Assembly (NCBI RefSeq): GCF_047675955.1
Contig: NC_132912.1
Location: forward strand, 78,330,382 to 78,394,381
Length of the DNA stretch: 64,000 bases
Source of the DNA: Chlorocebus sabaeus
Taxonomy: Eukaryota > Chordata > Mammalia > Primates > Cercopithecidae
Direction of reading: 5' to 3'
Shown here: positions 24,040-35,766 of the stretch, piece after piece
Position numbering within the stretch: position 1 is the first letter of the stretch
Layout: every line of letters starts with the position of its first letter
Translations under genes and position numbers: made by a program
Notes under the pieces: generated by a model
What the model saw: only the letters and a program-made list of their open reading frames with translations
Told to the model about the DNA's origin: nothing
Database searches by the model: none

Positions 24040-25049
24040 TTACATTTTGGCATGTTTTTGCAGTGGCTGGAACCAGTTGTTCCTTTCCATGTTTAGTGCT
24101 TCCTTCAGGATCTCTTGTAGGGCAGGCCTGGTGGTGACAAAATCTCTCAGCATTTGCTTGTCTGTAAAGGATTTTATTTCTCTTTCACTTATGAAACTTA
24201 GTTTGGCTGGATATGAAATTCTGGGTTGAAAATTCTTTAAGAATGTTGAATATTGGCCCCCACTCTCTTCTGGCTTGTAGAGTTTCTGCCGAGAGATCTG
24301 CTATTAGTCTGATGGGCTTCCCTTTGTGGGTAACCTGACCTTTCTCTCTGGCTGCCCTTAACATTTTTTCCTTCAGTTCACCTTTGGTGAATCTGACAAT
24401 TATGTGTCTTGGAGTTGCTCTTCTCAAGAAATATCTTTGTGGCGTTCTCTGTATTTCCTGAATTTGAATGTTGGCCTGCCTTGCTAGGTTGGGAAAGTTC
24501 TCCCGGATAATATCCTGCAGAGTGTTTTCCAACTTGGTTCCATTCTCCCTGTCACTTTCAGACGTCACCAGTCAGACGTAGATTTGGTCTTTTCACATAG
24601 TCTCATATTTCTTGGAGACTTTGTTCATTTCTTTTCACTCTTTTTTCTCTAAACTTCTCTTCTCGCTTCATTTCATTCGTTTGATCTTCAATCACTGATA
24701 CCCTTTCTTCCAGTTGGTTGAGTCGGTTACTGAAGCTTGTGCATTTGTCACGTAGTTCTTGTGTCATGGTTTTCATCTTTATCAGTTCGTTTATGGACTT
24801 CTCTGCATTGATTATTCTAGTTAGCCATTCGTCAAATCTTTTTTCAAGGTTTTTAGTTTCTTTGTGCTGGGTTCGTAATTCCTCCTTTAGCTCAGAGAAG
24901 TTTGATTGTCTGAAGTCTTCTCTCAACTCGTCGAAGTCATTCTCCGTCCAGCTTTGTTCTGTTGCTGGCATGGAGCTGCATTCCTTTGGAGGGGGAGAGG
25001 CACTCTGATTTTTAGAATTTCCAGCTTTTCTGTACTGCTTTTTCCCCAT
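24040..25049 (-). pseudogene. L1 ORF1 remnant (RNA-binding chaperone), broken
   Basis: It starts MGKKQYRKAGNSKNQ at 25049 and keeps the coiled-coil (FDELREDFR, KSINELIKMK) as an open frame to 24603. A second open piece at 24568-24185 holds the RRM-like and C-terminal parts (ENFPNLARQANIQIQEIQR, FTKGELKEKMLRAAREKG). Start to expected stop is 1010 bases, not a multiple of three, in agreement with frameshifting. A functional ORF1 would be about 338 codons uninterrupted. Confidence 0.92.
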
Positions 25050-26022
25050 CTTTGTGGTTTTATCTACCTTTGGTCTTTGATGATGGTGATGTACAGATGG
25101 GGTTTTGGTGTGAATGTCCTTTCTGTTTGTTATTTTTCCTTCTAACAGTCAGGACCCTCAGCTGCGGGTCTGCTGGAGTTTGCTCGACCCTATTTGCCTA
25201 GGTAGCAGCAGCGGAGGCTGCAGAAGAGTGAATATTGCTGAACAGCAAATGTTGCTGTCTGATCATTCCTCTGGAAGCTTCCTCTCAGAGGTGTACCTGG
25301 CCGTGTGAGGTGTGAGGTGTCAGTCTGCCCCTAGTGGGGAATGTCTCCCAGTTAAGCTACTCGGGAGTCAGGGACCCAATTGAGCAGACAATCTGTCCGT
25401 TCTCAGATCTCAAACTCCGTGCTGGGAAAACCACTACTGTCTTCAAAGCTGTCAGACAGTGACATTTAAATCTGCAGAGGTTTCTGCTGTCTTTTGTTTG
25501 GCTATGCCCTGTCCCCAGAGGTGGAGTCTATAGAGGCAGGCAGGCCTCCTTGAGCTTCGGTGGGCTCTACCCAGTTAGAGCTTCCTGGCCAATTTGTTTA
25601 TGTACTTAAGCCTCAGCAATGGCGGGCGCCCCTCCCTCAGCCTCACTGCCACCTTGCAGTTAGATCTCAGACTGCTGTGCTAGCAATGAGGGAGGCTCCG
25701 TGGGTGTGGGACTTTCCAAGCCAGGCACGGGATATAATCTCCTGGTGTGCCATTTGCTAAGACCTTTGGAAAAGTGCAGTATTAGGGTGGGAGTGACACG
25801 ATTTTCCTGGTGTTGTGTGTCACGGTTTCCCTTGGCTAGGATAGGGAATTCCCTTCCCAGGTGAGGTGACGCCTCGCCTTGCTTCGGCTCTTGCTTGTTG
25901 GGCTGCACCCACTGTCCAACACACCCCAGTGAGATGAGCCCAGTACCTCAGTTGGAAATGCAGAAATCACCCGTCTTCTTTGTCGCTCACGCTGGGAGCT
26001 GGAGGCTGGAGCTGTTCCTATT

Positions 26023-26033
26023 CGGCCATCTTG
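26023..26033 (-). promoter_or_regulatory. YY1 site at the L1 5' end
   Basis: CGGCCATCTTG is the reverse of CAAGATGGCCG, the YY1 site that positions L1 transcription start. Its presence shows the 5' end is complete. Confidence 0.8.
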
Positions 26034-26043
26034 GCACGGATCC

Positions 26044-26571
26044 TGGCTGATATTCTTCTATAAAGGACATTCCTCTCTTTAGTCTCTCCATTCCTGGATT
26101 TTTATTCAATGTTTTATTATCGTTTATAGTCACTAAGAATCTCTTGCTTCCTGACACTAAAAGACGATCCATTCTTGCTTTATATTTTCCCTGTCCCATG
26201 CCTAGAGTCAGCCATTTTTCTGACACCTGGCTCCCTTTAATGGTGAATCGTATTTTGAATGCAAACCCTGGGTACTGGGTATGCTCATGCTTACTGGGGT
26301 ATCACTGCCTCTTCAGTGGACCTAGTGATGAAAGAGATGAAAAAATCATGAGTTTATATCAATGTTTATAGGTTTGTGATTACAGTACCAATATTATTAC
26401 TGACCGTAAACCTACCTAGGCAAGTTCAAGATTTCCTTACAATTCTTTTTTTAACATATAGAAATTATGAAAATTTTCCAACATACAGAAAAGATGAAAG
26501 AATTATACAGTGAATACCCATATACCTACCACTAAGGTTCTACAATTAATATTTGTTTTATCCCTCTGTCC
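26044..26571 (-). mobile_element. Old L1M 3' UTR, right part
   Basis: Continues the L1M interrupted at 19657: reverse text such as 'aacatatagaaattatgaaaattttccaacatacagaaaagatg'. It extends beyond the next Alu to about 27057. Confidence 0.65.
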
Positions 26572-26940
26572 AATCCATTTTATTTTATTTTATTTTATTT
26601 TATTTTTTAATTTTTTTAGAGATAGGGTCTCACCGTGTCTCCCAGGGCAGAGTGCAGTGACACAATGATAGCTTGCTCTAGCCTGAAACTTCTGGGTTCA
26701 AGTGATCTTCCTGCCTCAGTCTCCCAAGTACCTAGAACTAGAGGTTCATGCCACCCTACCCAGCTAATTTATTTTTTGTCTCTCAGCTTGCTTATTTATT
26801 TATTTTGTAGAGACAGGGTCTTGCTGTGTTGCCCAGGCTTATCTTGAACTGCTGGCCTCAAGCAGTCCTCCCACCTCAACCTCCCAAAACACTGGGATTA
26901 CAGGCATGAGCCACCATGTTCAGCCTAATCTATTTTATTT
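26572..26940 (-). mobile_element. Alu (AluJ-like) with target duplication
   Basis: The Alu at about 26587-26926 starts with (TATTT)n. AATCCATTTTATTT (26572-26585) and AATCTATTTTATTT (26927-26940) flank it. Its middle linker carries an expanded TTTATTTATTTATTTT. Confidence 0.88.
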
Positions 26941-27057
26941 CTTTATGACACAGTTTAAAATAAGTTCTTTGCAGTTCTTTGTGTGTGTATATGTATATGT
27001 ATACATATATGTACATCCCTGTAGATATAGGGTAGAGAGTATTCAAAAATTACTTGA

Positions 27058-27439
27058 TTATATTACTTTGTTCTCACAATGCTATAAAGGACTACCTGAG
27101 ATTGGGTAATTTAAGAAGAAAAGAGGTTTAATTGACTCACAGTTCTGCAGGCTATGCAGGAAGCATGGCTTGGAGGCCTCGGGAAACTTACAATCATGGC
27201 AAAAGGTTGAAGGGGAAGCAAGCATTTCCTTCACATGGCGACAGGAGAGCGAGTGAACTAATGGGGAAATGCTACACACTTTTAAACAACCAGCTCTCAT
27301 GAGAACCTCACTATCACGAGAATAGCAAGGGGGAAATCCGCCCCCATGATCCAATCACCTCCCACCAGGTCTCTTCCCCAACACTGGGGATTACAGTTCA
27401 ACATGAGATTAGGGTGGGACACAGAGCCAAACCGTATCA
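27058..27439 (-). mobile_element. MaLR-type LTR (MST/MLT1-like)
   Basis: Reverse LTR: 'ctacctgagattgggtaatttaagaag', 'gaggcctcgggaaacttacaatcatgg', ending ACCGTATCA. More diverged than the copy at 15258. The expected TGTATTAG start is degenerate. Confidence 0.82.
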
Positions 27440-28789
27440 ATGAACTTTTTCTTATGGTCTTCTTATTAAATCGTAAACGGACTTACTTGTTTCTGTTTGC
27501 TTTTTTTCTCTTTGAATTAATTACATTTTTTGGATAGGTAGTGTTTCTGTGTGCTCCTTCCCAGTTTCTAATTAGTAGCTCTTGCCACAGTTCCCACCCC
27601 AAGAACCAGCCACTATTCTGACTTTTTTTTCCACTGTAGGTTAATTTTGCCTGTTCTGGAACTTAGTATAAATAGAACTGTACAGTGGAGGTTTCTTTCT
27701 TTCAACATAATGTTTTTGAGATTCATCATGTGTCAATTATTTTTTTTTCCACTGTATCACTTTTTCCAGTGTTGACTCTTTTCAAATTTCTGTATAGTTT
27801 TGGTTGCTTGCCAGTCACTTCAGGTAGATGTTTTTTAAATTTTTTATTGTTTTCTGTGGGAAGATTTCTCCAGCATGAGCTACTCTGCCATTACCAAAAG
27901 AGGAATTTTAATTGATTAAAATTGCTTTTTAATCAAATAAATTTTTATTTTTTCTACTTTATGGAACATCTTGAGGTTTTCTTTATGACTTAATATGGTC
28001 TATTTTCATGAGTGTTGCATTGGCTTTTGAAGTTACATTTCTTTTTATAAGAGTGTAACGTTAGTCAAAGGTGTTTGAAAGATCTGTGTTAATGACTACG
28101 TTTGCTTTTCTGTAACCTTCCTTATTTTTTTGACCAGTTGAACCGTCTTATACTGAAACAGATAGGTTAAGATTTTTTATTGTTAAGGCTTAATTGTCTT
28201 CATCCTTGTATCTTCTGTACATTGTGCTTTAGGAAGATGCTTTGTAACATTTGGTACATTCGGTACTTGTGATATATTCATTGTTAGTTGCAGCCTTTTG
28301 CATGATAAAGTGTCCTTCTGTTGTTGTCTCAGGTAATGTTTTTGAACCTGAATTTTACATTGCCTGGTAACAAAATCACATCATCTATTTTCTTATTTGT
28401 ATTTGTTTCATATATCTTTGTCCATCTCTTTATTTTTAGCCTTTCTGACTCACCTTTGAAGACTTGTTTCTTGTATTCATCCTAGAGTTGGGTTTTATAA
28501 TATGAGCCAATCTGGAAATCCTTTTAATGGGAAAATTAAGACATTTTATATTTGCTGATATAACTGATATATCTGATTTCAGCTACTATAGTATTCTTTT
28601 ATATTATGTTAACTGTGTATATTATAATTACAGTCTTTTACTATGTGGTCTGTTTCCTTTGTTTTTCTTAAATTTTGGAAGCATTTTATAAGTCATAGTA
28701 GTTACTATAGTTTTATATAAAAAACTTTACATACTGATAACTATATAATGCCCTTAGTTCTTGTAAATTTTTTATATATATTGCCCTTA
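27440..28789 (-). mobile_element. Old L1M fragment, 3' UTR into ORF2
   Basis: Reverse old L1 text, for example 'gttaattttgcctgttctggaacttagtataaatag' and 'catgagtgttgcattggctttt'. Highly diverged; joins between fragments not resolved. Confidence 0.5.
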
Positions 28790-28875
28790 GTTCCATGAGC
28801 CAACTAAACCTCTTCTTAAGTTACCCAGCCTTAGGTATTTCTTTGTAGCAATGCAAGAATGGCCTAACACAGGCT
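28790..28875 (+). mobile_element. MaLR LTR 3'-end fragment
   Basis: 'ccatgagccaactaaacctcttcttaagttacccagcc...' followed by 'aatggcctaacaca' is the forward 3' end of a THE1/MST/MLT1 LTR, embedded in old L1 sequence. Confidence 0.65.
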
Positions 28876-29990
28876 TTTGCTATTTTGATTTTTTGTTTTA
28901 AGTAATATCTTTTTTTTTCCAGTTACTATCTGTGTCAAGATCAATGAGCTTATTGTATTTCCCCCTACTCCACTTTTTTTCAAGTTGTGTTTTTTCTACT
29001 TTGGTGGAATGGATAATATTTACATAGTAATCTTATAGTCGTATCTTCACCTTTGTTTTAGTCTTTGATATGCACTTAAGTAGGTATAATTTTCACTTCT
29101 TGTTCTTCCGTTGTACTTTCCAAAATCATCTCTTTTGGAAGAAGCTCATCAGCTAGAAGATTCTTCCACATGAGTACAGTTTTCTTCACTTTCTTGTATG
29201 TTTAAAGTGGTTTTTTTTTAGTGTTTCTACTTTTAGGGTCAGTTTGCCAGTTATAAATTCCTTAGCCAACACATTCTTTCCTTGAGTTTTGTGAAGACTT
29301 TGCTCCATTGTTGTCTTGTTATTGAGAAATCTAATCTTTCATTTTCTTTCCTTTGTAAATGAGTTTGACTTTTTGCCTGGAGACTGAAAGTACTTTTCTT
29401 TATCTTAAAGTCTGATTATTTTACTGGAATGTGTGTAAGGCTGACCATTTGGCACATTTTGGGACTCTTGATATGTGGATTGTTCTTTTTTGTTTTCAGA
29501 ACGTCTTTCTGAATTACACAGAAATATTCTTTCTATCTCATTATTTTGTTTTTCCTATTTAAGAATTCTGATTACATATAAGTTGGATCTTCTTTGCCTG
29601 TCCTCTATGTCTATCACTTTCTGATCTTTTTTAATACCGTATTTCATTTTTGTTCTTTTGGTTCTTTTCATTCCTATTTACTATGTCCCTTTGTGTACTT
29701 TTGCTTCTATATATTTATCCTTGGACACCTTACATTTTAATGTTCATTTCAAAAATGATTTTATTTTTCCGGTTTCTCTGCTTGTTCTTTCCTCTCATTC
29801 TCTCCTCTCTTTGCATATCTGCCTGTTGTTTTTTCTTTCCTAGTCTCAAATTTTGGATTTTAGGTTCCTGGTTTCTTTCATATTTGCAATAATTTGTATA
29901 AATGCACTTAATTCATTTTGGAGTATTGTGTTAACGGTTTTTGTTACTTTTTATATTTGTTGGAGGTGGAGTTGGTAGAGTATTTTAATC
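28876..29990 (-). mobile_element. Old L1/HAL1-like fragment
   Basis: Reverse text like 'tttgccagttataaattccttagccaacac', 'cattttgggactcttgatatgtgg' and 'tctttctatctcattattttg' fits the ORF1 region of L1M/HAL1. Confidence 0.5.
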
Positions 29991-30111
29991 AAATGAAGAG
30001 TTTTGATTATCTACTTTTATTTATAGTAACTTTATGGGTAATTGGAGTCCATTTTTGTCCCTAAGGAAATATGTAGGATTTTTCTGAGCCAAGTGATTAG
30101 GAGTCAGGAGT

Positions 30112-31065
30112 CAGGACCCCTTATCCTTAAGGGATATGTTCCATCATCCTTCCTGGATTCCTGAAACCACAGATAATACTAAGCCCTATGTACATTATGT
30201 TTTTTTCCTACACATACATACCTATGATAGTTTAATTTGTAGATTAGGCACAGTACGAGATGAACAACAATAACTAATAATAAAATAGAACAATTATAAC
30301 AATATACTATAATAAAAGCTATGCAAATGTGTTCTCTCAGAATATCTCATTTACCCTTTTTGTGATGATGTAAGATGATAAATTGCTTTTGTGATGAGTT
30401 TAAATGAGATGAATGTCATAGACATTGTGGTATAGCATTAGGCTACTATGGACCTTGAGCACAAGCACTGTGATACCTTGAGAGTTAGTCTGATAATCTA
30501 GACGGCAGCTAAGTGACTAATGAGCAGGTGATGTATACAACATGGATACACTGGACAAAGGCATGATTTACATCCCATAGGGCAGTGTGAGATTTCATTA
30601 CAGTACTCAGAATGGTATGCAATTTAAAATTTATGAATTGTTAGGCCAGGCACAGTGGCTCATGACTGTAATCTCATCCCTTTGGGAGGCTGAGGTTGGT
30701 GGATCACTTGAGCCCAGGCGTTCGAGACCAACTTGGGCAACATCGTAAAACCCTGTCTCTACCAAGTAACATTAACATTAACTGGGCATGGTGGCGTGTG
30801 CCTGTAGTCCCAGCTACTCAGGAGGCTGAGGTGGCAGGATTGCTTGAATCCGGGAGGTGGAGGTTGCAGTGAGCTGAGATTACGCCACTGCACTCCAACC
30901 TGGGCAACAGAGTGAGACCCTGTCTCAAAAATAAATAAATAAAAATAATAAAACTTATGAATTATTTATCTCTGGAATTTTTCATTTAGTATTTTCAGAC
31001 TGCAGTTTACTCTGGATAACTGAAACCATGTAAAGCAAAACCATGGCTAAGGGGAGAATACTGTA
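30112..31065 (+). mobile_element. Tigger-like (TcMar) DNA transposon fossil split by an Alu
   Basis: The left end is 'caggaccccttatccttaaggg' and the right end 'aaccatggctaaggggagaatactg', a degenerate inverted pair. Internal 'ctacacatacatacctatgatag', 'aacaacaataactaataataaaatag' and 'gcattaggctactatggacctt' match a common Tigger-derived repeat. Strand is arbitrary and subfamily unassigned. Confidence 0.65.
30626..30963 (+). mobile_element. Alu (AluS-like) inside the Tigger fossil, with target duplication
   Basis: The Alu spans about 30644-30949 with an A-rich tail of AAAT units. TTATGAATT with near-identical A/T flanks recurs on both sides (from 30626 and to 30963). Confidence 0.88.
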
Positions 31066-31799
31066 TTTGGTTTCTTAGTTCAAGAATGTTTTTTATTATT
31101 GGAACTGTGAAGAGTAGTTTCCTTAATAAATGATGTCTTTTGGGATGCTGGTTGGTTAATTTTCTGTTCTTTGATACTAATGTATTTCTTGGGATTTTAA
31201 ACTTCATCTACTTTCTTCCTTTTTCTTCGTAGCCAAGGCTCCAAAGGACACGTCTCTCATTCTTGTGTTGTTCACAAGACTTAACTTTTGAACTAAAGTA
31301 CTTTTGGAGCCCTTTCTTTCACCTCTCCAGGAACCAGTACTGTGGTATCCACTAGGTCTTAGACCCATTCACTCTTCTAGGGGAAATCCTAAGTTGATAT
31401 TGCTTGTGGTTTGCAATGCCCACCTCACTCTTATATGCAAGGCCTCTACAAGCTGGTTTTGACGGTTTCAGATGTTAGTTTCCCCATTTACTGTAAATTA
31501 AAATTTGTAGAAGTCTCTGTTTTTTAGTTATGCTGTTGTTGTTGACTGTAGGTCATTTTATTTGCTTTCCTTGTTGATCTGAAGGCTTTTGTAGAATGTG
31601 TGAAATAAATCTGATTTAGATGGTTACTCCTGTTTTACAGGAACTGGTAAGTCATTCTCTGATCACTTTAACTAATGGCTTACTGCCTCTTCTATGTGAG
31701 CCCCAACCTAAATACTGAGGCCAAAAATACAAATACTCAGAAAGTAATCCTTGTATGTGTGTAACATTTTGAAGAATGCCATAGGATACATTTAAAATA
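31066..31799. other. Intron 2, no feature recognised
   Basis: Possibly further old L1 antisense, but nothing I can name. Confidence 0.35.
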
Positions 31800-31955
31800 T
31801 TAATTCATTTAGTAGCTCTGTGAGATAGTGAATCTTTTCCCCATTTTACAAATAAAGATGCTGAGGCTAAAAGGTTAATAGCAACCCACTTATATAATTA
31901 GTTAATAATGAGTAAAATCCAATGCTAAGTATCCATGTCTACTGCCTGCTCCATC
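31800..31955 (+). repeat. MIR SINE fossil
   Basis: 'agctctgtgagatagtgaatcttttccccattttacaaataaag' then 'ctgaggctaaaaggttaat' is the MIR core in forward orientation. Confidence 0.7.
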
Positions 31956-31974
31956 AAAATGACCATATCCTTAT

Positions 31975-32130
31975 TTCATTTAACAGTCCCTAAACATTCA
32001 CTGAGTTCTTTAGAATGTACTGAGCTGAATACCAGGCACTGGTGATAGAGCACTGAACAAAATAGATGCCCCAACCCCCCCCCCCCGACACAAAAAAGTA
32101 CACACAGAGCTTATATTTCAGCAACATCTT
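31975..32130 (+). repeat. L2/MIR-like fragment with poly(C)
   Basis: 'actgagctgaataccaggcactggtgatagagcactgaac' followed by 'gagcttatatttcagc' is a degenerate ancient repeat. A run of 12 C sits inside it at 32075-32086. Confidence 0.5.
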
Positions 32131-35100
32131 CCAGTCTGTGCCCTTCCTACCACCCGCACCGCCCCACACCCCACAACCCCTTCTCAACCCAGTTCATCTC
32201 TTGACTTACTTCTGAAATGCTTTATTTGGCTTTGTAAAAACAATACTAATCAGTGTCATTTATAGCACTTAATTATGTGTGTCATTCAACATAATTGTGA
32301 TTTTTAATCGTGCCAAAATAATTTTGTGAGTTTTGTATGATTGTCATACTACTCTCTCATCCTCCAGTTTTTTTGTTCATTGCTCAGGTACTATAACTCA
32401 AAAAAGAAAAGTATAGATTGGAAGTGAAAATTGTGTACTCTTAGTTCTATAATAAAACTTGTATTTAAAGACATTACTGATTTTATTTTTAAGATATTTA
32501 TGAAGCTATAAATTTTATACCATAGTTTTAGGATGCGTTAAAATGTCATGCTAAATGTTTCTGAGTATCTTAATCTTTACTTATTTGCATCAGAGGTAAA
32601 GGATTTTAGAACCTGCTTTCAAATAATAGACTCCCATTTAGAATTATTTTAGTGCTTCATTAAGAAAATGTAAAATGCTTTCATCATTGGGCTATTTCTC
32701 ATTATAACTTGTTAATTTTGGCAAAGAAATGCTGTTTTAAATTCCCACTTGGAACAGTATAAGATAGGATAATCTGTATTTACTCAGTCAGTTTTAATAC
32801 AGATTTTTGAGCAACAATGTGGCAGATTGGCACCCTCTTTTGGTCATTTTATTTACCTACAGGCAGGAATATAAGTAATACAAATTAAGTTTGTCTTTTA
32901 TATGTTTATCTCTGTCTTTTAAGTTAGCATTTACAAATCTCAACCAAAATAATGCTCTAGACTGGGTTTGTATGAATAAGGTACACTATTATCTAGCTGT
33001 GCTTTGTTTTGGTAATTTTGTGCTTATTTTCTGTTTCCTCAGGCTGGCTCTCTAATTCTAGCATTCAGAATTAGCATTAATATTGCAGATTTTTGAACAA
33101 GTATTTATATTAAACTATTAACTACAGTAGCACATTATTAGACAGATAGTGTTTAGCAATTTCATTGTCAATTTGGATTAATTAGAAAAACATCACATTT
33201 TAGTACCCTAAATAGCAGTTTTGTTATTTGAATTGAAAGTAATTCAAGCTTCAGAAAATTAAGGCTGAATTACTTCAGTTTTTCTCCTCTCATTTTTTAA
33301 AAGACAGACTTAATTCTCTAAGATTATATGGTTAATTGAATTTATATTATAGTTTGACAATATTTGTGTATAATAAGTTTGCTCACCAGTCCTGGAAATG
33401 CCTATGCAAATAATTTATAATTTCAGGGGAGAAAGCTATACTCTGCCAGGTAGTTGAATAGTTTGGAAGGGGGAAATTTTTCTTGGTAAATATTCAGCAA
33501 GTTTGCTTTTGGTAGTTCTAGTATTTCAGAATTTCGTTTGCCTGCCAAAGCCTCAAATTTAATCCAATTTAATAATACCTACTGGATCTCAACTTTAGCA
33601 TAATCTATGACCTATTCCATAATACTTGTTACTCACTATATTTGAGCTTCCTTGTGCTTTTTCACTAAAATAAGTATTTTAAGAATTTATATTATGCGTT
33701 GCTCATATAGGCATTTTTAGAAATATTACTTTCAAATGCCAACCAATTATGTTTGTATTGTATTTCTTGTACAAGTTCGAAGAAATTGAGATTTGTGTTT
33801 GATTTCTAGTGGGCCTTTCAGTATATTATTTCACGAAAATAGATAATAAACTGTTCGATTGAACTGTTGAATTGAACTTAAGTAATAAGCAAGATAATCT
33901 TCTCTGACATGACAAACTAATATAAAATGTTGAACTTCACTCTTTAAAATTTATGATTCAATGAAACTTTATTTTTCACTGAGTGAATTCCCTAGTTTTA
34001 ATACCAGATATGGCCATAAAGTAATTAGATAGAATTCTGAGAATATATGGCTTTAAATATACTGCATTATTTTAGTCATACCTAATGTATAATTCTATAA
34101 ATACTATGTAAATATCTCATAAATTTATGAACTTTACATCAGTAAATTATTTTAGCCCATTTGAAATATACCACCTATATACTTACGAGTTTAATCCAGT
34201 AAAGGGGCAAAAAAGTGGGATGATATATTTGTTTTCATATTTGGATGCATTATAATGAATATATTGGCAGTTTTTAACAGACCTACTGAAAGCAGTGTGT
34301 TGCTGTCATCTCCTTCTGATAACGTCCCATATCAAATTTCCATCCAGTCTTTCTCCAGAAGCCTTCTTAGAATCCAACAGTATCCAAATGGCAAATTTCT
34401 GACTAAATTAAATAGGAATGAAAAATACAAAGAATAGTCTTGGAATTATTGCCCTGTAAATGGAATGCTAATCTCTAAATGCAGTTTATTAGGAAAATAG
34501 GATATTGGAGAAATAGTCAAAGATTGGATTGTTTCTATCTATTTTTAAAGTTTTCATGGTAATAAAATATTCTAACTTCAGATTTGGAAGTGTCTTATAT
34601 CCCCATAATTTCCTTTGAATCATAATATTTTTCTCTCTAAATTTTATTCTGTCTACAGAGCTACTCTGTTTCTCATCTTAGTTTGTTACTTTATTGTTTT
34701 AGCATACACTTAGTTCTTTGGAATCTTGAAGAAATTAAATATGATATTAACTGTAGATATTTATACAGCAGAGGGTACTTTTTTGGATATTTATCAGATT
34801 CTATATGGATTAGATACTCCTGGACAGCAAATTACATGATTGGGAAGTTTGTTAACTGTTTCAGGCCACTGTATTTAGTAAATTAGAAATGTAATTTATG
34901 AAATTGTGAGCTAAGGTATTATACTTCTGGGGACATGGACAAATATTGTACATCTTGTTTACAGATACAAGTGATCACAAAAGTCATCGTAAAGTAACCA
35001 GTATACAGTCATCAAGGAATATAAAGTTTATATGAAAAATCAGGGAGTGGCTCCAAATATTTCTTTTAACTTGCTAACTGTTGACTAAACATCTTAAAGT

Positions 35101-35247
35101 TTGAGTCAAATAGTTTACATTAACTGGAAGTCATTATTATTCATGGATACACATTTGCTTTTAATATTTCGACATTTGTGAAACACTGTTAAAACAATTG
35201 CTTATTAGAAAAGATCTTTTTTTCCATAAGGTTTTTTGTTTTGACAG
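32131..35247. other. Distal intron 2: repeat-poor, AT-rich unique sequence
   Basis: About 3.1 kb immediately upstream of exon 3 without a recognised transposon, unlike the rest of intron 2. No coding or RNA feature seen. Confidence 0.45.
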
Positions 35248-35306
35248 TGATGTGAAATTTGAAAGTAAAGAACGAACAGCGTGTAAAGGAAAGATTGCCA
35301 TATCAG
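35248..35306 (+). CDS. RTKN2: RTKN2 coding exon 3
   Basis: This 59-nt exon is bounded by acceptor TTTTGACAG and donor GGTATGC. It completes Cys86 and encodes residues 87-105 (DVKFESKERTACKGKIAIS) plus the first base of Asp106. It links the Rho-binding coiled coil to the anillin-like region. Frame and residues fit rhotekin 2 directly; the exon is too short and too isolated to be recognised by length alone. Skipping it would shift the frame. Confidence 0.94.
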
Positions 35307-35429
35307 GTATGCTATAAATGAATCTTTTATATTGCTGAATAAATTCTCCATTCTCCATTCTCTGTCTCCATTCTCTTCATTTTGTTTTTCATGCCTCTAT
35401 CAGAATATTTGTTCTAAAACACTATTTTC

Positions 35430-35620
35430 AGCATTATGTGCTACATTTATATAGAACTTTAGAGTTTAAGAAAACTGTTTTATACATTGCATACTCTACA
35501 GTTTTCTCCTTAGTGCACCCTTGTAAAATAGAGTAATTGTTATTTTCTGCAGATTCAGAGGGTAAGTGACTGAGCTGGGCCAAACCCAAGTCTTTTGACT
35601 CTGTTCCTTTCCTGCTCAGA
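35430..35620 (+). repeat. MIR SINE fossil
   Basis: 'tttatatagaactttagagtttaag', then 'gtaaaatagagtaattgttattttctgcagattcagagggtaagtgactgagctggg'. Highly diverged. Confidence 0.5.
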
Positions 35621-35644
35621 AGCTATAATAATGTTTTTAATGTT

Positions 35645-35766
35645 TTGTCTAGGTCAGAAGTTCCATAAGGTTTTGGTACCATGTTTATTTTGGTCATCAC
35701 TTTATACCTAGAAGCTAGCACAGTGCTTGGCTCATAGTAATTGCTCAGTGACTCTTGGATGAATGG
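35645..35766 (+). repeat. L2 3' end
   Basis: 'cttggctcatagtaattgctcagtgactcttggatgaatg' is the degenerate L2 3' terminus, preceded by 'ttccataaggttttggtaccatgtt'. Confidence 0.65.

Larger units (their letters stand above)
19658..26043 (-). mobile_element. Full-length L1 (L1PA-class), interrupted by an Alu
   Basis: A complete reverse L1: short poly(A) and 3' UTR at 19656-19874, ORF2 remnant, 63-base-scale inter-ORF gap, ORF1 remnant, then about 990 bases of 5' UTR. The 5' end holds the YY1 site CAAGATGGCCG (CGGCCATCTTG at 26023-26033). TGGCTGATATTCTT is repeated exactly at 19644-19657 and 26044-26057, a 14-bp target duplication. Without the Alu insertion it measures about 6.1 kb. Both reading frames are broken, so it cannot move by its own proteins. 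Confidence 0.95.

Noticed and set aside
24008..25308. Plus-strand frames of 64-96 codons opposite the L1 ORF1
   Set aside because: They are reverse-strand shadows of the L1 remnant.
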